Part shown: piece by piece, positions 17,434-26,887 of the stretch
Layout: each line of letters starts with the position of its first letter
Numbering within the stretch: the stretch's first letter is position 1
Origin: Janthinobacterium sp. TND4EL3
Lineage (GTDB): Bacteria > Pseudomonadota > Gammaproteobacteria > Burkholderiales > Burkholderiaceae_D
Direction of reading: 5' to 3'
DNA: 64,000 nt
NCBI RefSeq assembly: GCF_900156175.1
Contig: NZ_FTMV01000006.1
Coordinates: 62,001 to 126,000, forward strand
Notes under the pieces: model-generated
Told to the model about the DNA's origin: nothing
Database searches by the model: none
The model's input: only the letters and a program-made list of their open reading frames with translations
Made by a program: the position numbers and the translations under genes

Positions 17434-18744
17434 ATGGAAAACCCTACCCAATTCGTCCAATGGCTGCGCTCCGTCGCGCCCTACATCCACGCCTTTCGCG
17501 GCAAGACCTTCGTGGTCGCCTTCCCCGGTGAACTCGTCAGCGCCGGGGCGCTGCAGGTGCTGGCCCATGATTTGTCCCTGCTGCATGCGCTGGATATCAA
17601 TGTCACCGTCGTCTACGGCTCGCGGCCGCAGGTGGCGGAACAGCTGGCCCTGCGTAACGTCGAAGGCCGCTTCCACAACGGCGTGCGCATCACGGATATT
17701 GCCGCGCTGGAATGCGCCAAGGAAGCGGCCGGCGAGCTGCGCCTCGATATCGAGGCCGCCTTCAGCCAGGGCTTGCCGAACACGCCCATGTCGCATGCGG
17801 CCATCCGTATCATTTCCGGCAACTTCATCACGGCGCGCCCGCTGGGCGTGATCGATGGCGTGGACCTGGAACTGACGGGCATCACGCGCAAGGTCGACGC
17901 CGAAACCATCCATTCCATCCTCGGTTCGGACGGTCTGGTGCTGCTCTCGCCCCTGGGCTTCTCGCCCACGGGCGAAGCGTTCAACTTGACCATGGAAGAC
18001 GTGGCGTGCAGCGCCGCCATCGCCCTGCACGCCGATAAATTGATTTTCATCACGGAAACACCGATGATGGAAGACGCCACGGGCGTGGAAATCCGCGAAC
18101 TGTCGTCGCACCAGGCCGAAGCCGTGCTGATGGCCGGCTTCTTGCCGGACGCCACGGCGTTTTATTTGAAACATTGCGTCAAGGCATGCCACAACGGCGT
18201 CGAGCGCTCGCACATCGTGCCCTTCTCGATGGACGGTTCGGCCCTGCTGGAATTGTTTACCCATGATGGCGTGGGCACCATGATCAGCCATGAAAACCTG
18301 GAAAGCCTGCGCCAGGCCACCATCGAGGACGTGGGCGGCATCATCAAGCTGATCGAACCGCTGGAAGCGGACGGCACCTTGGTCAAGCGGGGCCGCGAGC
18401 TGATCGAGCGCGAAATCGATTATTTCTCCGTCATCGAGCATGACGGCGTGATCTTCGGCTGCGCCGCCCTGTACCCCTTCCCCGCGCAAAAGATGGCGGA
18501 AATGGCATGCTTGACCGTCAACCCGGAAGTGCAGGCCCAGGGCGACGGCGAACGCATCCTGAAACACATGGAAAACCGCGCGCGCGCCGCCGGCCTGAAC
18601 AAACTGTTCGTGCTGACCACGCGCACCTCGCACTGGTTCAAGAAACGCGGCTTCGTGCCCGCCACGGTCGACGATTTGCCGAAGGACCGCCAGCATATGT
18701 ATAACTGGCAGCGCAAGTCCCAGGTATTAATTAAAACCCTGTAA
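17434..18744 (+). CDS. argA: N-acetylglutamate synthase
   Basis: A 436-residue amino-acid N-acetyltransferase, the first step of arginine synthesis (glutamate plus acetyl-CoA). An amino-acid-kinase-like regulatory domain fills residues 1 to about 285 (VVAFPGELV, VVYGSRPQ, ISGNFITARPLGVIDGVD), followed by a GNAT domain (ACLTVNPEVQAQGDGERIL, WFKKRGF), the classical proteobacterial ArgA layout. The frame is open further upstream inside hrpA, but homology begins here. Two in-frame ATGs exist, 17425 and 17434; the first lies inside a TATAAT (17421-17426), so if that is the -10 box the shorter start is needed. A strong terminator follows. Confidence 0.93.
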   Translation: MENPTQFVQWLRSVAPYIHAFRGKTFVVAFPGELVSAGALQVLAHDLSLLHALDINVTVVYGSRPQVAEQLALRNVEGRFHNGVRITDIAALECAKEAAGELRLDIEAAFSQGLPNTPMSHAAIRIISGNFITARPLGVIDGVDLELTGITRKVDAETIHSILGSDGLVLLSPLGFSPTGEAFNLTMEDVACSAAIALHADKLIFITETPMMEDATGVEIRELSSHQAEAVLMAGFLPDATAFYLKHCVKACHNGVERSHIVPFSMDGSALLELFTHDGVGTMISHENLESLRQATIEDVGGIIKLIEPLEADGTLVKRGRELIEREIDYFSVIEHDGVIFGCAALYPFPAQKMAEMACLTVNPEVQAQGDGERILKHMENRARAAGLNKLFVLTTRTSHWFKKRGFVPATVDDLPKDRQHMYNWQRKSQVLIKTL

Positions 18745-18750
18745 AAACAA

Positions 18751-18776
18751 AAAAAGCCCGGCATGCCGGGCTTTTT
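18751..18776. terminator. Bidirectional terminator between argA and kdsA
   Basis: The hairpin AGCCCGGCATGCCGGGCT is flanked by A5 on the left and T5 on the right, so it can end both argA (stop 18744) and the converging kdsA (stop 18790). Confidence 0.93.
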
Positions 18777-18789
18777 CACATTGGGATCG

Positions 18790-19716
<927 letters not shown>

Positions 19717-19854
19717 CTAGGGCGGCGCAGATCAAATTTGATCCAGCGCAAGGGCGTGGCAAACGGTGCGTGGCCTGGCCGCGACGGCCCCGCGAGGGCA
19801 GGCGCAAAGTGCCTTATAATCACGCTTTATCTCTACACTGATTCAGGAGCACAG

Positions 19855-20127
19855 ATGGCCCGCACGATCCACTGCATCAAACTCAACAAGGAAGCCGAAG
19901 GACTGGATTTCCCGCCGTACCCGGGCGAACTGGGCAAGAAGATTTACGAATCGGTGTCGAAAGAAGCCTGGGCTGCCTGGCTCAAGCACCAGACCATGCT
20001 GGTCAATGAAAACCGTTTGAACCTGGCCGACGCGCGCGCCCGCAAATACCTGGCCACGCAGATGGAAAAGCATTTCTTCGGCGATGGCGCCGATGCCGCC
20101 ATGGGCTACGTGCCGCCTACGGAATAA
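19855..20127 (+). CDS. yggX: Fe(2+)-trafficking protein YggX
   Basis: A 90-residue oxidative-stress protein of the YggX family, thought to protect Fe-S clusters and buffer labile iron. It begins [10 protein letters not shown] with the conserved Cys7 and has GLDFPPYPG, the typical core. The ATG at 19855 follows AGGAG. A TATAAT at 19815-19820 is a likely -10 box. It is a short monocistronic gene between kdsA and a membrane protein. Confidence 0.95.
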   Translation: MARTIHCIKLNKEAEGLDFPPYPGELGKKIYESVSKEAWAAWLKHQTMLVNENRLNLADARARKYLATQMEKHFFGDGADAAMGYVPPTE

Positions 20128-20302
20128 GTTTTTCAGCATTCCCGCCCGTGGCCGCCGTGCCTCGGGCAGTTTCGCCTGCGTTTCACGCCCGTCCCCGCCG
20201 TTTCACGGCACCGCCGCCCCGTTTCGTCGCATCCCGCTCGCCGCCCATGCCGCCGGCTGGCACAGTACGTCCATCGACAACCTCACACCAAAGGCGGACA
20301 CC

Positions 20303-20827
20303 ATGTTGCAGCACATCTTCAGCCACACTCCCCTCTACGTCTGGGCCATCCTGGGCTTTCTCGTGTACCGTGGCGTGCTGGCCAGCCGCGCGCGCGAAGT
20401 GACTTTGCGCAAGCTGTGCATCATTCCCCTCGTCATGCTGGCCCTGTCCCTGAGCGGCGTGCAGGGCAGCTTCGGCCTGGCCGGCATGGCGCCGTTCGCC
20501 TGGGCAATCGGCGCCCTGGCCGGCGCGGCGCTGGCCTGGACGCTGGTCGATGCGCGCAAGATCCTCGCCATACCCGCGCGGGCCAGCGTGCAGCGTCCCG
20601 GCAGCTGGGTGCCGCTGGTACTGATGATGAGTATTTTCTGCATGAAATATGCGGTGGCCGTGACCCTGGCCATCGCGCCGGCCTACGCCCATGCGGCCGG
20701 CTTCAGCGTGCCCGTCTGCCTCGCCTATGGCGGCTTCAGCGGCATCTTCCTCGGCGGCTTGCTGCGCACCGTGGCCGTGTACCGCCAGGCACACATGACA
20801 AGCGGCCCGCAAGGGGCCGCCGTGTAA
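20303..20827 (+). CDS. DUF6622-type membrane protein
   Basis: A 174-residue inner-membrane protein with about five hydrophobic helices (starting LYVWAILGFLVYRG, then LCIIPLVMLALSL, FAWAIGALAGAALAW, WVPLVLMMSIF, and LAYGGFSGIFLGGLLRT). It resembles the uncharacterised DUF6622 family; no catalytic motif is visible. The ATG at 20303 was chosen because the open frame further upstream overlaps yggX and lacks hydrophobic character. Function unknown. Confidence 0.72.
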   Translation: MLQHIFSHTPLYVWAILGFLVYRGVLASRAREVTLRKLCIIPLVMLALSLSGVQGSFGLAGMAPFAWAIGALAGAALAWTLVDARKILAIPARASVQRPGSWVPLVLMMSIFCMKYAVAVTLAIAPAYAHAAGFSVPVCLAYGGFSGIFLGGLLRTVAVYRQAHMTSGPQGAAV

Positions 20828-20840
20828 GACTGGTGCGAAT

Positions 20841-20856
20841 GCCGGCGAACGCCGGC
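20841..20856. terminator. Short GC hairpin between convergent genes
   Basis: A short stem (GCCGGC either side of GAAC) lies in the 36-base gap between the membrane protein gene and rpiA. No T run follows, so this is only a possible terminator. Confidence 0.3.
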
Positions 20857-20863
20857 GATCACC

Positions 20864-21541
20864 TTAGTACGTCAGGGTACGCACGCCTTCCGGCATGCCC
20901 AGCAAGCAAACGTTGGCGCCGCGCACGGCGAACAGGCCGACGGCGATGACGCCGACGATCTGGTTGATCTGCTGTTCCAGCGCCACCGGATCGGCAATTT
21001 TCAAGCCCACGACGTCGATGATCTCGCCGCCATTGTCGGTGATAAATGCTTCGGTGCTGCCGGCCTTCAGGCGCAAGCGGGGCGTGCCGCCCAGCGCGGC
21101 CAGCTGGCGCGAGACGGCGGCGCGCGCCATCGGCACCACTTCGACGGGCAGGGGGAAGGCACCCAGGGTTTCCACCAGCTTGGAGCCGTCGGCGATGCAG
21201 ACGAACTGTTTCGCCACGGAAGCAACAATCTTTTCACGCGTCAATGCCGCGCCGCCGCCCTTGATCATGGCGCCGCTGGCCGTGATTTCATCGGCGCCAT
21301 CGATGTACACGGCGATCGACTCGACGTCGTTCAGGTTGAAGACAGGAATGCCATGACCGGCCAGGCGGGCGGCCGTCGCTTCGGACGATGCGACCGTACC
21401 CTTGATGCGGTCCTTGATCTTGGCCAATTCATCGATGAAAAAGTTAGCGGTAGAGCCGGTACCGACACCGATGATTTCACCATCGACTACATAGTTAATG
21501 GCGGCGCGGGCTACGGCTTGCTTCAATTCGTCTTGGGTCAT
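20864..21541 (-). CDS. rpiA: Ribose-5-phosphate isomerase A
   Basis: A 225-residue RpiA interconverting ribose 5-phosphate and ribulose 5-phosphate in the pentose-phosphate pathway. Diagnostic segments are [45 protein letters not shown] and DNGGEIIDV. The ATG at 21541 ([10 protein letters not shown]) matches the family start; the frame is open 45 codons further upstream without similarity. It is distant from the zwf/tal block at 49-53 kb. Confidence 0.95.
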   Translation of the reverse strand: MTQDELKQAVARAAINYVVDGEIIGVGTGSTANFFIDELAKIKDRIKGTVASSEATAARLAGHGIPVFNLNDVESIAVYIDGADEITASGAMIKGGGAALTREKIVASVAKQFVCIADGSKLVETLGAFPLPVEVVPMARAAVSRQLAALGGTPRLRLKAGSTEAFITDNGGEIIDVVGLKIADPVALEQQINQIVGVIAVGLFAVRGANVCLLGMPEGVRTLTY

Positions 21542-21746
21542 GGCAAAAAAGGCTAAAGTGAGGAATACCGCTATTTTACCGGATCGCCGGCCCGCCAAGC
21601 GGCCCTTGGCCACCCACCGTGGCATTTGATCCACCATCTCGCCTGGAATTTTGCTCAAAAGCAACTGATTGGTCAATTACTCCGTATGCCCGTTAAAATA
21701 TGCGAAAATGGAACGATTGACAGATATGACGTTTCAGGAATCACAC

Positions 21747-22115
21747 ATGAATCACAGTAAACAGGTACTTGTTGTCGATGACAGCCGGGTTTCACGTTTG
21801 ATGTCGCATCAGTTCATCCTCAGCAAACATGCGGACTGGCAAGTCATTGAAGCGGCGACGGGTGAAGAAGCGCTGGAAAAGGTCAAGACTTTTACCCCCG
21901 CCCTGATACTACTGGATGTCAATATGCCCGGCATGGGCGGCGTGGCGGCAGCGGAGCAATTGCGCACGCTGTGTCCGCAGACGCACATCATTCTCGTCAC
22001 GGCGAATGTGCAGAACGCCATCCGCAACCGCGCCAGCGAACTCGGTGTCGGCTTCATGGAAAAACCGATCACGGAAACGCGCATTCATCAGCTGATCGAC
22101 TCCCTGGGACTGTGA
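21747..22115 (+). CDS. CheY-like single-domain response regulator
   Basis: A 122-residue receiver domain with nothing attached. VLVVDDSRVSR carries the acidic pair, LILLDVNMPGMGG the phospho-acceptor Asp, ILVTANVQ the switch Thr and EKPIT the conserved Lys. ATG 21747 follows CAGGA; an earlier in-frame ATG at 21726 is less well placed. It heads a three-gene unit, two bases before a CheC-like phosphatase gene and then a diguanylate cyclase, suggesting a phosphorylated receiver reset by CheC and linked to c-di-GMP. The partner kinase is not identifiable here. Confidence 0.9.
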   Translation: MNHSKQVLVVDDSRVSRLMSHQFILSKHADWQVIEAATGEEALEKVKTFTPALILLDVNMPGMGGVAAAEQLRTLCPQTHIILVTANVQNAIRNRASELGVGFMEKPITETRIHQLIDSLGL

Positions 22116-22117
22116 GC

Positions 22118-22744
22118 ATGATCAATCTCTCCGAACTCGAGAACGATGCCCTGGTAGAGATCTTCAATATCGGGGTGGGCCACGCTGCCGCCGCGATGAG
22201 CGAAATCGTCAATGAGGAAGTCACCATGTCGGTGCCCTCCATCACGTTCCTGAACCGTGCCGATGCGGCAGCCTTGCTGGGCAGCAAGAAGGATGGCGAA
22301 CGCATCTGCGGCGTCAGCCAGCACTACGACGGCGCCTTCGCCACCGAGGCCATCCTGATGTTTCCGGAAGACAAAAGCCTGGAAATCGTGCGCCTGATGG
22401 TGGGCGACGCCATGCCGCTGCAGGAGCTGACGGAGATGGAACAGGAGGCGATGAGCGAAATCGGCAATATCATCCTCAATTCCTGCGTCGGGACCCTGGC
22501 CAACCTGTTCGACAGCGAACTGCATGGTTCGCTGCCGCTGTACCACGTGGGCACCAGCGCGGAGATACTCTCTTCGTTCGGCGGCCAGGACGACGAGGCT
22601 GTCGTGCTGATGCTGCATATCGACTTCGTGCTGGCCAAGCACCAGATCCACGGCTATGTCGCCTTCGTCCTCGACCTGTCCGCCTTGCATGACCTGAAAC
22701 AGCAGGTGAGCCACTATCTGGCCAAGGTCCTGGGACAGGCGTGA
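22118..22744 (+). CDS. CheC-like phosphatase
   Basis: A 208-residue protein of the CheC/CheX/FliY family, which dephosphorylate CheY-type receivers. Both active-site helices look intact, each with Glu-x-x-Asn: EIFNIGVGHAAAAMSEIV near residue 14 and EIGNIILNSCVGTLANLF near residue 112. It starts two bases after the receiver gene and its stop overlaps the GTG of the following GGDEF gene, so the three are probably translated together. The likely substrate is the adjacent receiver. Confidence 0.87.
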   Translation: MINLSELENDALVEIFNIGVGHAAAAMSEIVNEEVTMSVPSITFLNRADAAALLGSKKDGERICGVSQHYDGAFATEAILMFPEDKSLEIVRLMVGDAMPLQELTEMEQEAMSEIGNIILNSCVGTLANLFDSELHGSLPLYHVGTSAEILSSFGGQDDEAVVLMLHIDFVLAKHQIHGYVAFVLDLSALHDLKQQVSHYLAKVLGQA

Positions 22745-23721
22745 AGATCATGCCGGATGCCTTACATCGACTCGCCCTGCTCGAAAGTATCATCGGCGCC
22801 GTCAACCTGGGCGCCATCGTGCTCGACGAACAGCACCGCATCGTGCTGTGGAACAGCTGGATGGCGCGCCACTCCGCCCTGCCGCCCGAGGCGGTGCTGG
22901 GCCAGGATTTCTTTGCCATCTACCCGGACCTGCGGCACAAGCGCATCGATTCGGCCATCACCCAGGCCTTGCGCGATAATTTTCAGTCGCTGCTGTCACA
23001 AACCCTGCACAAGGCGCCGTTTGCGCTGTACACGCACGGGGCGGCCGCCGGCGTGGCCGAAGGGCAGGAACGCATGCAGCAGGCGATCGCCGTCACACCG
23101 ATCAATTTACCCGCTTCGCCGCGCCACTGCCTGATCCAGATCAATGACGTCACCATCGCCGTGGGCCGCGAAAAGCTGCTGCGCGAACAAACCATGGTCT
23201 TGCGCTCGCAAACCTTCTCCGACGGCTTGACGGGCATCGCCAACCGGCGCCACTTCGACGTGGCCATCGAGAAGGAAATGCGGCGCGCCATGCGCACGGG
23301 CAGCCCCTTGTCGCTGCTGATGATCGACATCGACCATTTCAAGGATTACAACGACCATTACGGCCACCAGCAGGGCGACGGCTGCCTGATCCGCGTGGCG
23401 GCCGAACTGGCCGCCATGCTGCAGCGCCCCACCGACCTGCTGGCGCGCTATGGCGGCGAGGAATTTGCCGCCATCCTGCCCGACACCGAGGCCACGCAGG
23501 CGCTGCGGATGGCCGAGGCGATCCGCCAGCGCGCGGCCGACTTGCGCATTCCCCATGCCAAGACGGGCGATGCGCTCAAGCACGTCACGATCAGCATCGG
23601 CATCGCCACGCAGCAGCCGCATCAAGCGCTGGAAACACCCGAGCTGATCGGCGCCGCCGACCGCGCCCTGTACCTGGCCAAGCGCGCCGGGCGCAACTGC
23701 GTGATGGTGCAGCCGCTGTAG
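22741..23721 (+). CDS. PAS-GGDEF diguanylate cyclase
   Basis: A 326-residue soluble diguanylate cyclase. Residues about 8-135 form a PAS-like sensor (IVLDEQHRIVLWNSWM), then a short helix and a GGDEF domain beginning DGLTGIANRRHFD. The active-site loop is GGEEF, and RPTD five residues before it is an intact RxxD inhibitory site, so the enzyme should be active and product-inhibited. It starts with GTG in a four-base overlap (GTGA) with the CheC-like gene. Confidence 0.92.
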   Translation: MKIMPDALHRLALLESIIGAVNLGAIVLDEQHRIVLWNSWMARHSALPPEAVLGQDFFAIYPDLRHKRIDSAITQALRDNFQSLLSQTLHKAPFALYTHGAAAGVAEGQERMQQAIAVTPINLPASPRHCLIQINDVTIAVGREKLLREQTMVLRSQTFSDGLTGIANRRHFDVAIEKEMRRAMRTGSPLSLLMIDIDHFKDYNDHYGHQQGDGCLIRVAAELAAMLQRPTDLLARYGGEEFAAILPDTEATQALRMAEAIRQRAADLRIPHAKTGDALKHVTISIGIATQQPHQALETPELIGAADRALYLAKRAGRNCVMVQPL

Positions 23722-23781
23722 AAAATGCAACGTGCCGCAAGCAATTCCAGTAGACATCTTTCTGACGGGTGCGTAGACTCA

Positions 23782-23797
23782 TAGCTGATTGCAGCTA
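23782..23797. promoter_or_regulatory. Inverted repeat upstream of histidine kinase gene
   Basis: TAGCTG-ATTG-CAGCTA is a perfect 6-bp inverted repeat with a 4-base spacer, 39 bases before the first possible kinase start. It may be an operator or a short hairpin. Confidence 0.4.
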
Positions 23798-23835
23798 AAA
23801 CAACAAGAATTTGTCTGTGGTATCTATCCCTGCGC

Positions 23836-25539
23836 ATGGCCAAACCATGCGGGACACGGCCTGGAGCGCTTGTGAACCTCGACCCGCCCATCAGATCCGG
23901 CTTGCCCGGCGCCAGCATGGATACGACCATGGTCAATGGCATGCGCCTGCTGCTGTCGAGCGCCACCCTGCTGACCCTGTTCATCGATCCCGAAAGCGCC
24001 GGCAAGGTGGGCAAGATCACCTGGCTGATCTTTTCCGCCTATACCATGCACAGCCTGGTGCTGTACGTGCTGGCGGTGCTGGGCGTGAGCTTGCCGCACG
24101 ATATACTGCTGTACTGGCTGGACGTGGCCTGGTATGCGCTGATCGTGTTTTCCAGCAGCAGCCACAACAACCTATTCTTCCTGTTTTTTTTCTTTGCCAT
24201 CCTGACCTCCTCGTTCCAGCGCGGCTTCGAGGAAGGCGCCCGCGTGACCCTGGCCTCGGCCGGCCTGTTCGCCGCCACGGCCCTGTTCGGGGAATCGGAT
24301 GCAGAAATGTCGCGCCTGCTGCTGCGCACCACCTTCCTGCTGGCGCTCGGCTACATGATCGCCTACTGGGGCGGCTCGGCCATCACGCAGCGCAGCCACC
24401 TGGCCCTGCTGCGCGATGTCAGCCAGCTGTCCAATCCCCGCTTCGGCGTCGACCAGACCATCACTTCGGTGCTGGAGAAAACCCGCAGCTACTTCAACGG
24501 CAGCAGCTGCCTGCTGATCATGCAGGACAAGGGCACGCGGACATGGTCGCTGCGCAGCGTGCTGCAAACGGCAACGGGCGTCGTGCATACCAGTTCGCTC
24601 CTCAGCGATGAGGCGGCCAGCCCCCTGCTCACCTTTCCGCACGACAAGATTGCACTGTACAACCAGCCCGTCGGCCGCTGGCTGCCATGGATAGGCGGTG
24701 CGCGCATGCTCGATACCGACAGCGGGCGCTGGCTGCGGCATGACGATGCGGCCGGCGCCCGCCTGGCCGAGCTGCTCGAGGCGCACGCCTTCATCAGCGC
24801 GCCGCTGCCCTTGCGCAATGGCAAAGGCCGCATCTTTGTCGTGTCCGCCACCAGCATGAGCAAGACGGACGCCCTGTTTCTCAGCCATATCGGGGCGCAG
24901 GCGTTTCCCGTCATTGAAAACATCGATCTGCTCGACCGCCTGGCCTCGCAGGCGGCCTCGCGCGAACGGGAAAAGATCGCGCGCGACCTGCATGACACGG
25001 CCGTCCAGCCATACATCGGCCTGCGCCACGGCCTGGCCGCCCTGCGCAACGAAGCCACGCCCGGCAATCCGCTGCTGCCGGAGCTGGAAAAGCTGATCCT
25101 CATGTCGGGCCAGGTGATCACCGACCTGCGCAGCTATGCGCGCACGTTCAAGAACGGCCAGGTGCAAAGCGAGCCGGAACTGCTCGTCGCGCTGCGCCGC
25201 CAGGCCACGCAGATCCGCGAATTCTTCGGCATCGACATCACCCTGCATATCGAGGGCGACCTGCATATCAATGACCGCCTGGCGGCCGAGGTGTTCCAGA
25301 TCGTCAACGAAGGCATGAGCAATATCCGCAAGCATACGTCGGCGCGCCACGGCGCCGTCAAGCTGACCTGCGTGCAGGGGGCGCTGCACATCAGCATCGA
25401 CAACGAATGCGCGGCCGCGCACGTACCCGATTTCCTGCCCGATTCGCTGGCCGAACGGGCCGCCGCCCTGGGCGGCACCGCCCGCGTCACCCACAGCCTG
25501 CTGGGCAACACTTCCGTCCAGATCGAGATTCCCATATGA
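23836..25539 (+). CDS. Membrane sensor histidine kinase (NarX/NreB class)
   Basis: A 567-residue sensor kinase. About five membrane helices fill residues 30-185, a GAF-like region follows (about 200-370), then the HisKA_3 dimerisation helix with the phospho-His in REKIARDLHDTAVQP (His386) and an HATPase with N-box QIVNEGMSNIRKH. The usual DxGxG G1 box is not recognisable: the equivalent region reads ISIDNECAAAHVPDF before ERAAALGG. The start is uncertain: ATG 23836 has no clear ribosome site, GTG 23872 follows GGAG at five bases, and ATG 23917 is also possible. Its stop overlaps the NarL-type regulator. It sits just upstream of the Tad cluster. Confidence 0.87.
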   Translation: MAKPCGTRPGALVNLDPPIRSGLPGASMDTTMVNGMRLLLSSATLLTLFIDPESAGKVGKITWLIFSAYTMHSLVLYVLAVLGVSLPHDILLYWLDVAWYALIVFSSSSHNNLFFLFFFFAILTSSFQRGFEEGARVTLASAGLFAATALFGESDAEMSRLLLRTTFLLALGYMIAYWGGSAITQRSHLALLRDVSQLSNPRFGVDQTITSVLEKTRSYFNGSSCLLIMQDKGTRTWSLRSVLQTATGVVHTSSLLSDEAASPLLTFPHDKIALYNQPVGRWLPWIGGARMLDTDSGRWLRHDDAAGARLAELLEAHAFISAPLPLRNGKGRIFVVSATSMSKTDALFLSHIGAQAFPVIENIDLLDRLASQAASREREKIARDLHDTAVQPYIGLRHGLAALRNEATPGNPLLPELEKLILMSGQVITDLRSYARTFKNGQVQSEPELLVALRRQATQIREFFGIDITLHIEGDLHINDRLAAEVFQIVNEGMSNIRKHTSARHGAVKLTCVQGALHISIDNECAAAHVPDFLPDSLAERAAALGGTARVTHSLLGNTSVQIEIPI

Positions 25540-26237
25540 ATGACAGCCGCCACATGCCATCGCCCAGCCACGTCATCAGCGTCATGCTGGTGGACGACCA
25601 CAAGACCATGCTGTGGGGCCTGGAGCGGCTGATCGGCGGCGAGCATTCGGGCATGCGCGTGGTCGCCACGGCCTCCGACAGCGCCGAGGCGCTGGAGCTG
25701 GCCAGGGCGCTGCAACCCGACGTGATCGTGCTGGACCTGGACCTGGGCGGCATCAGTTCGCTGGCCATCCTGCCGGCCCTGGCGCAATGCGGCAGCACGC
25801 GCATCCTGGTGCTCACGGCCAGCCATGACCAGGCCATCCTGGACCAGACCGTGCTCAAGGGTGCGCGCGGCATCGTCAGCAAGGATGCCCCGGCGGAAAT
25901 GGTGCTCAAGGCCATAGAAAAGGTGTACCACGGCGAACTGTGGCTGGAACACGCGATGCTGGGACGCATGCTCACGCAGCTGACCCAGCCCGGCGGCGGC
26001 TCCGCGCAGGCCGTCGCCGTGGCCAGCCTGACGCTCAAGGAAAGAAAAATCATCGCCGCGCTGGTGCACGGCAGCGGCACGCCCGCCAAGCTGCTGGCCG
26101 ACCAGTTGTTCATCTCTGAACATACCCTGCGCAATCACCTGACCTCGATCTACCGCAAGCTGGGCGTCTACAATCGCCTGGAACTGTACGCCTACGCCAC
26201 CAAGCACCACCTGGGCGAACTGCCGCCCGGCGCCTGA
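25536..26237 (+). CDS. NarL/FixJ-family response regulator
   Basis: A 233-residue DNA-binding response regulator. The receiver domain (VMLVDDHKTMLWGLE, VLDLDLGG with the phospho-Asp, SKDAPAE with the conserved Lys) is followed by a LuxR-type helix-turn-helix (LTLKERKIIAAL to ISEHTLRNHLTSIYRKLGV). Its ATG overlaps the kinase stop (ATGA), so it is the cognate regulator. The next plus-strand transcription unit is the Tad pilus cluster, whose upstream region carries a 12-bp palindrome, making pilus genes the obvious candidate target. Confidence 0.93.
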   Translation: MNDSRHMPSPSHVISVMLVDDHKTMLWGLERLIGGEHSGMRVVATASDSAEALELARALQPDVIVLDLDLGGISSLAILPALAQCGSTRILVLTASHDQAILDQTVLKGARGIVSKDAPAEMVLKAIEKVYHGELWLEHAMLGRMLTQLTQPGGGSAQAVAVASLTLKERKIIAALVHGSGTPAKLLADQLFISEHTLRNHLTSIYRKLGVYNRLELYAYATKHHLGELPPGA

Positions 26238-26344
26238 CGCCGCCGCCTCCCTGCACGGCCACCGCCCGGCCGCGCCTTCCCTCCCCGCCTCCTCCTGCGC
26301 CAGCCAGCCGCACGGCCTTGGCCTGCGCGCGCCAAACTCAACCA

Positions 26345-26356
26345 TGACAATTGTCA
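26345..26356. promoter_or_regulatory. Palindrome upstream of the Tad cluster
   Basis: TGACAATTGTCA is a perfect 12-bp palindrome in the 213-base gap between the NarL-type regulator and the first pilin-like gene. Dyads of this size are typical regulator sites. The rest of the gap up to this point is C-rich and featureless. Confidence 0.45.
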
Positions 26357-26374
26357 CGAAAAAAACAAGCAGTT

Positions 26375-26409
26375 CCTCCTTGCAATAAAAGGAGGTTCTT
26401 CTGATGTAG
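26375..26409 (+). promoter_or_regulatory. SD-sequestering hairpin with start-stop codon pair
   Basis: CCTCCTT (26375-26381) can pair with AAGGAGG (26389-26395) across a 7-base loop, burying a strong Shine-Dalgarno. Eight bases downstream lies ATG immediately followed by TAG (26404-26409), a minimal start-stop pair. This leader precedes the pilin-like gene at 26451. Confidence 0.5.
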
Positions 26410-26450
26410 ATCAAACCATGAACTTCTATAGTGGAACTACCGGAGTGCAG

Positions 26451-26633
26451 ATGACCGCGACGGCCCACCACGACACGGAGCACAGCATGCGTCTTGACAA
26501 GTTTCTTCCGACAGCCCTGATCAGCTATTTACAGGGCAAGGAAAAGGCCGCGTTCTACCGCTATGCCCTGGTGGCGGCGCTTATCGCTGTGGTCTGCGTC
26601 ATCGGGCTGCTGGCACTCGGTGAAAGCCCATGA
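26451..26633 (+). CDS. Degenerate Flp pilin-like small protein
   Basis: A 60-residue protein with one hydrophobic helix. Its C-terminal half, FYRYALVAALIAVVCVIGLLAL, closely echoes the Flp pilin core IEYGLIAALIAVV of the next gene, but the Glu-Tyr and the preceding Gly needed for prepilin processing are replaced (Tyr-Arg-Tyr). It is therefore a pilin-like membrane protein that probably is not cut by the prepilin peptidase. ATG 26451 follows GGAG at five bases; ATG 26418 would add eleven residues. First gene of the Tad cluster; role unknown. Confidence 0.65.
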   Translation: MTATAHHDTEHSMRLDKFLPTALISYLQGKEKAAFYRYALVAALIAVVCVIGLLALGESP

Positions 26634-26716
26634 AGCGGCCAGACCGACGCACCCGCAAGCAACGTTGCCAAACCGTTTTATCCACCGTAGTAGTTCAACC
26701 ACCACCAGGAGTTGTC

Positions 26717-26887
26717 ATGAACCTCATCAAAAACTTTATCCGCGAAGAAGATGGTGTCACCGCAATTGAATACGGTCTGATCGCTGCCCTGATCGCCGTG
26801 GTGATCATCGCCGCCGTCACCATCGTCGGTACCCAGCTGAAAAAGACCTTCAGCACCATCGGCACCAAACTCACCGCCGCGAATTGA
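26717..26887 (+). CDS. flp: Flp/Fap pilin (major pilin)
   Basis: A 56-residue type IVb pilin. A short basic leader (MNLIKNFIREEDG) ends at the Gly processing site, followed by VTAIEYGLIAALIAVVIIAAV with the Glu5-Tyr6 pair that defines Flp pilins, and a short hydrophilic tail. ATG 26717 follows CAGGAG. It is the likely main subunit of the pilus assembled by the downstream tad genes. Confidence 0.93.
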   Translation: MNLIKNFIREEDGVTAIEYGLIAALIAVVIIAAVTIVGTQLKKTFSTIGTKLTAAN

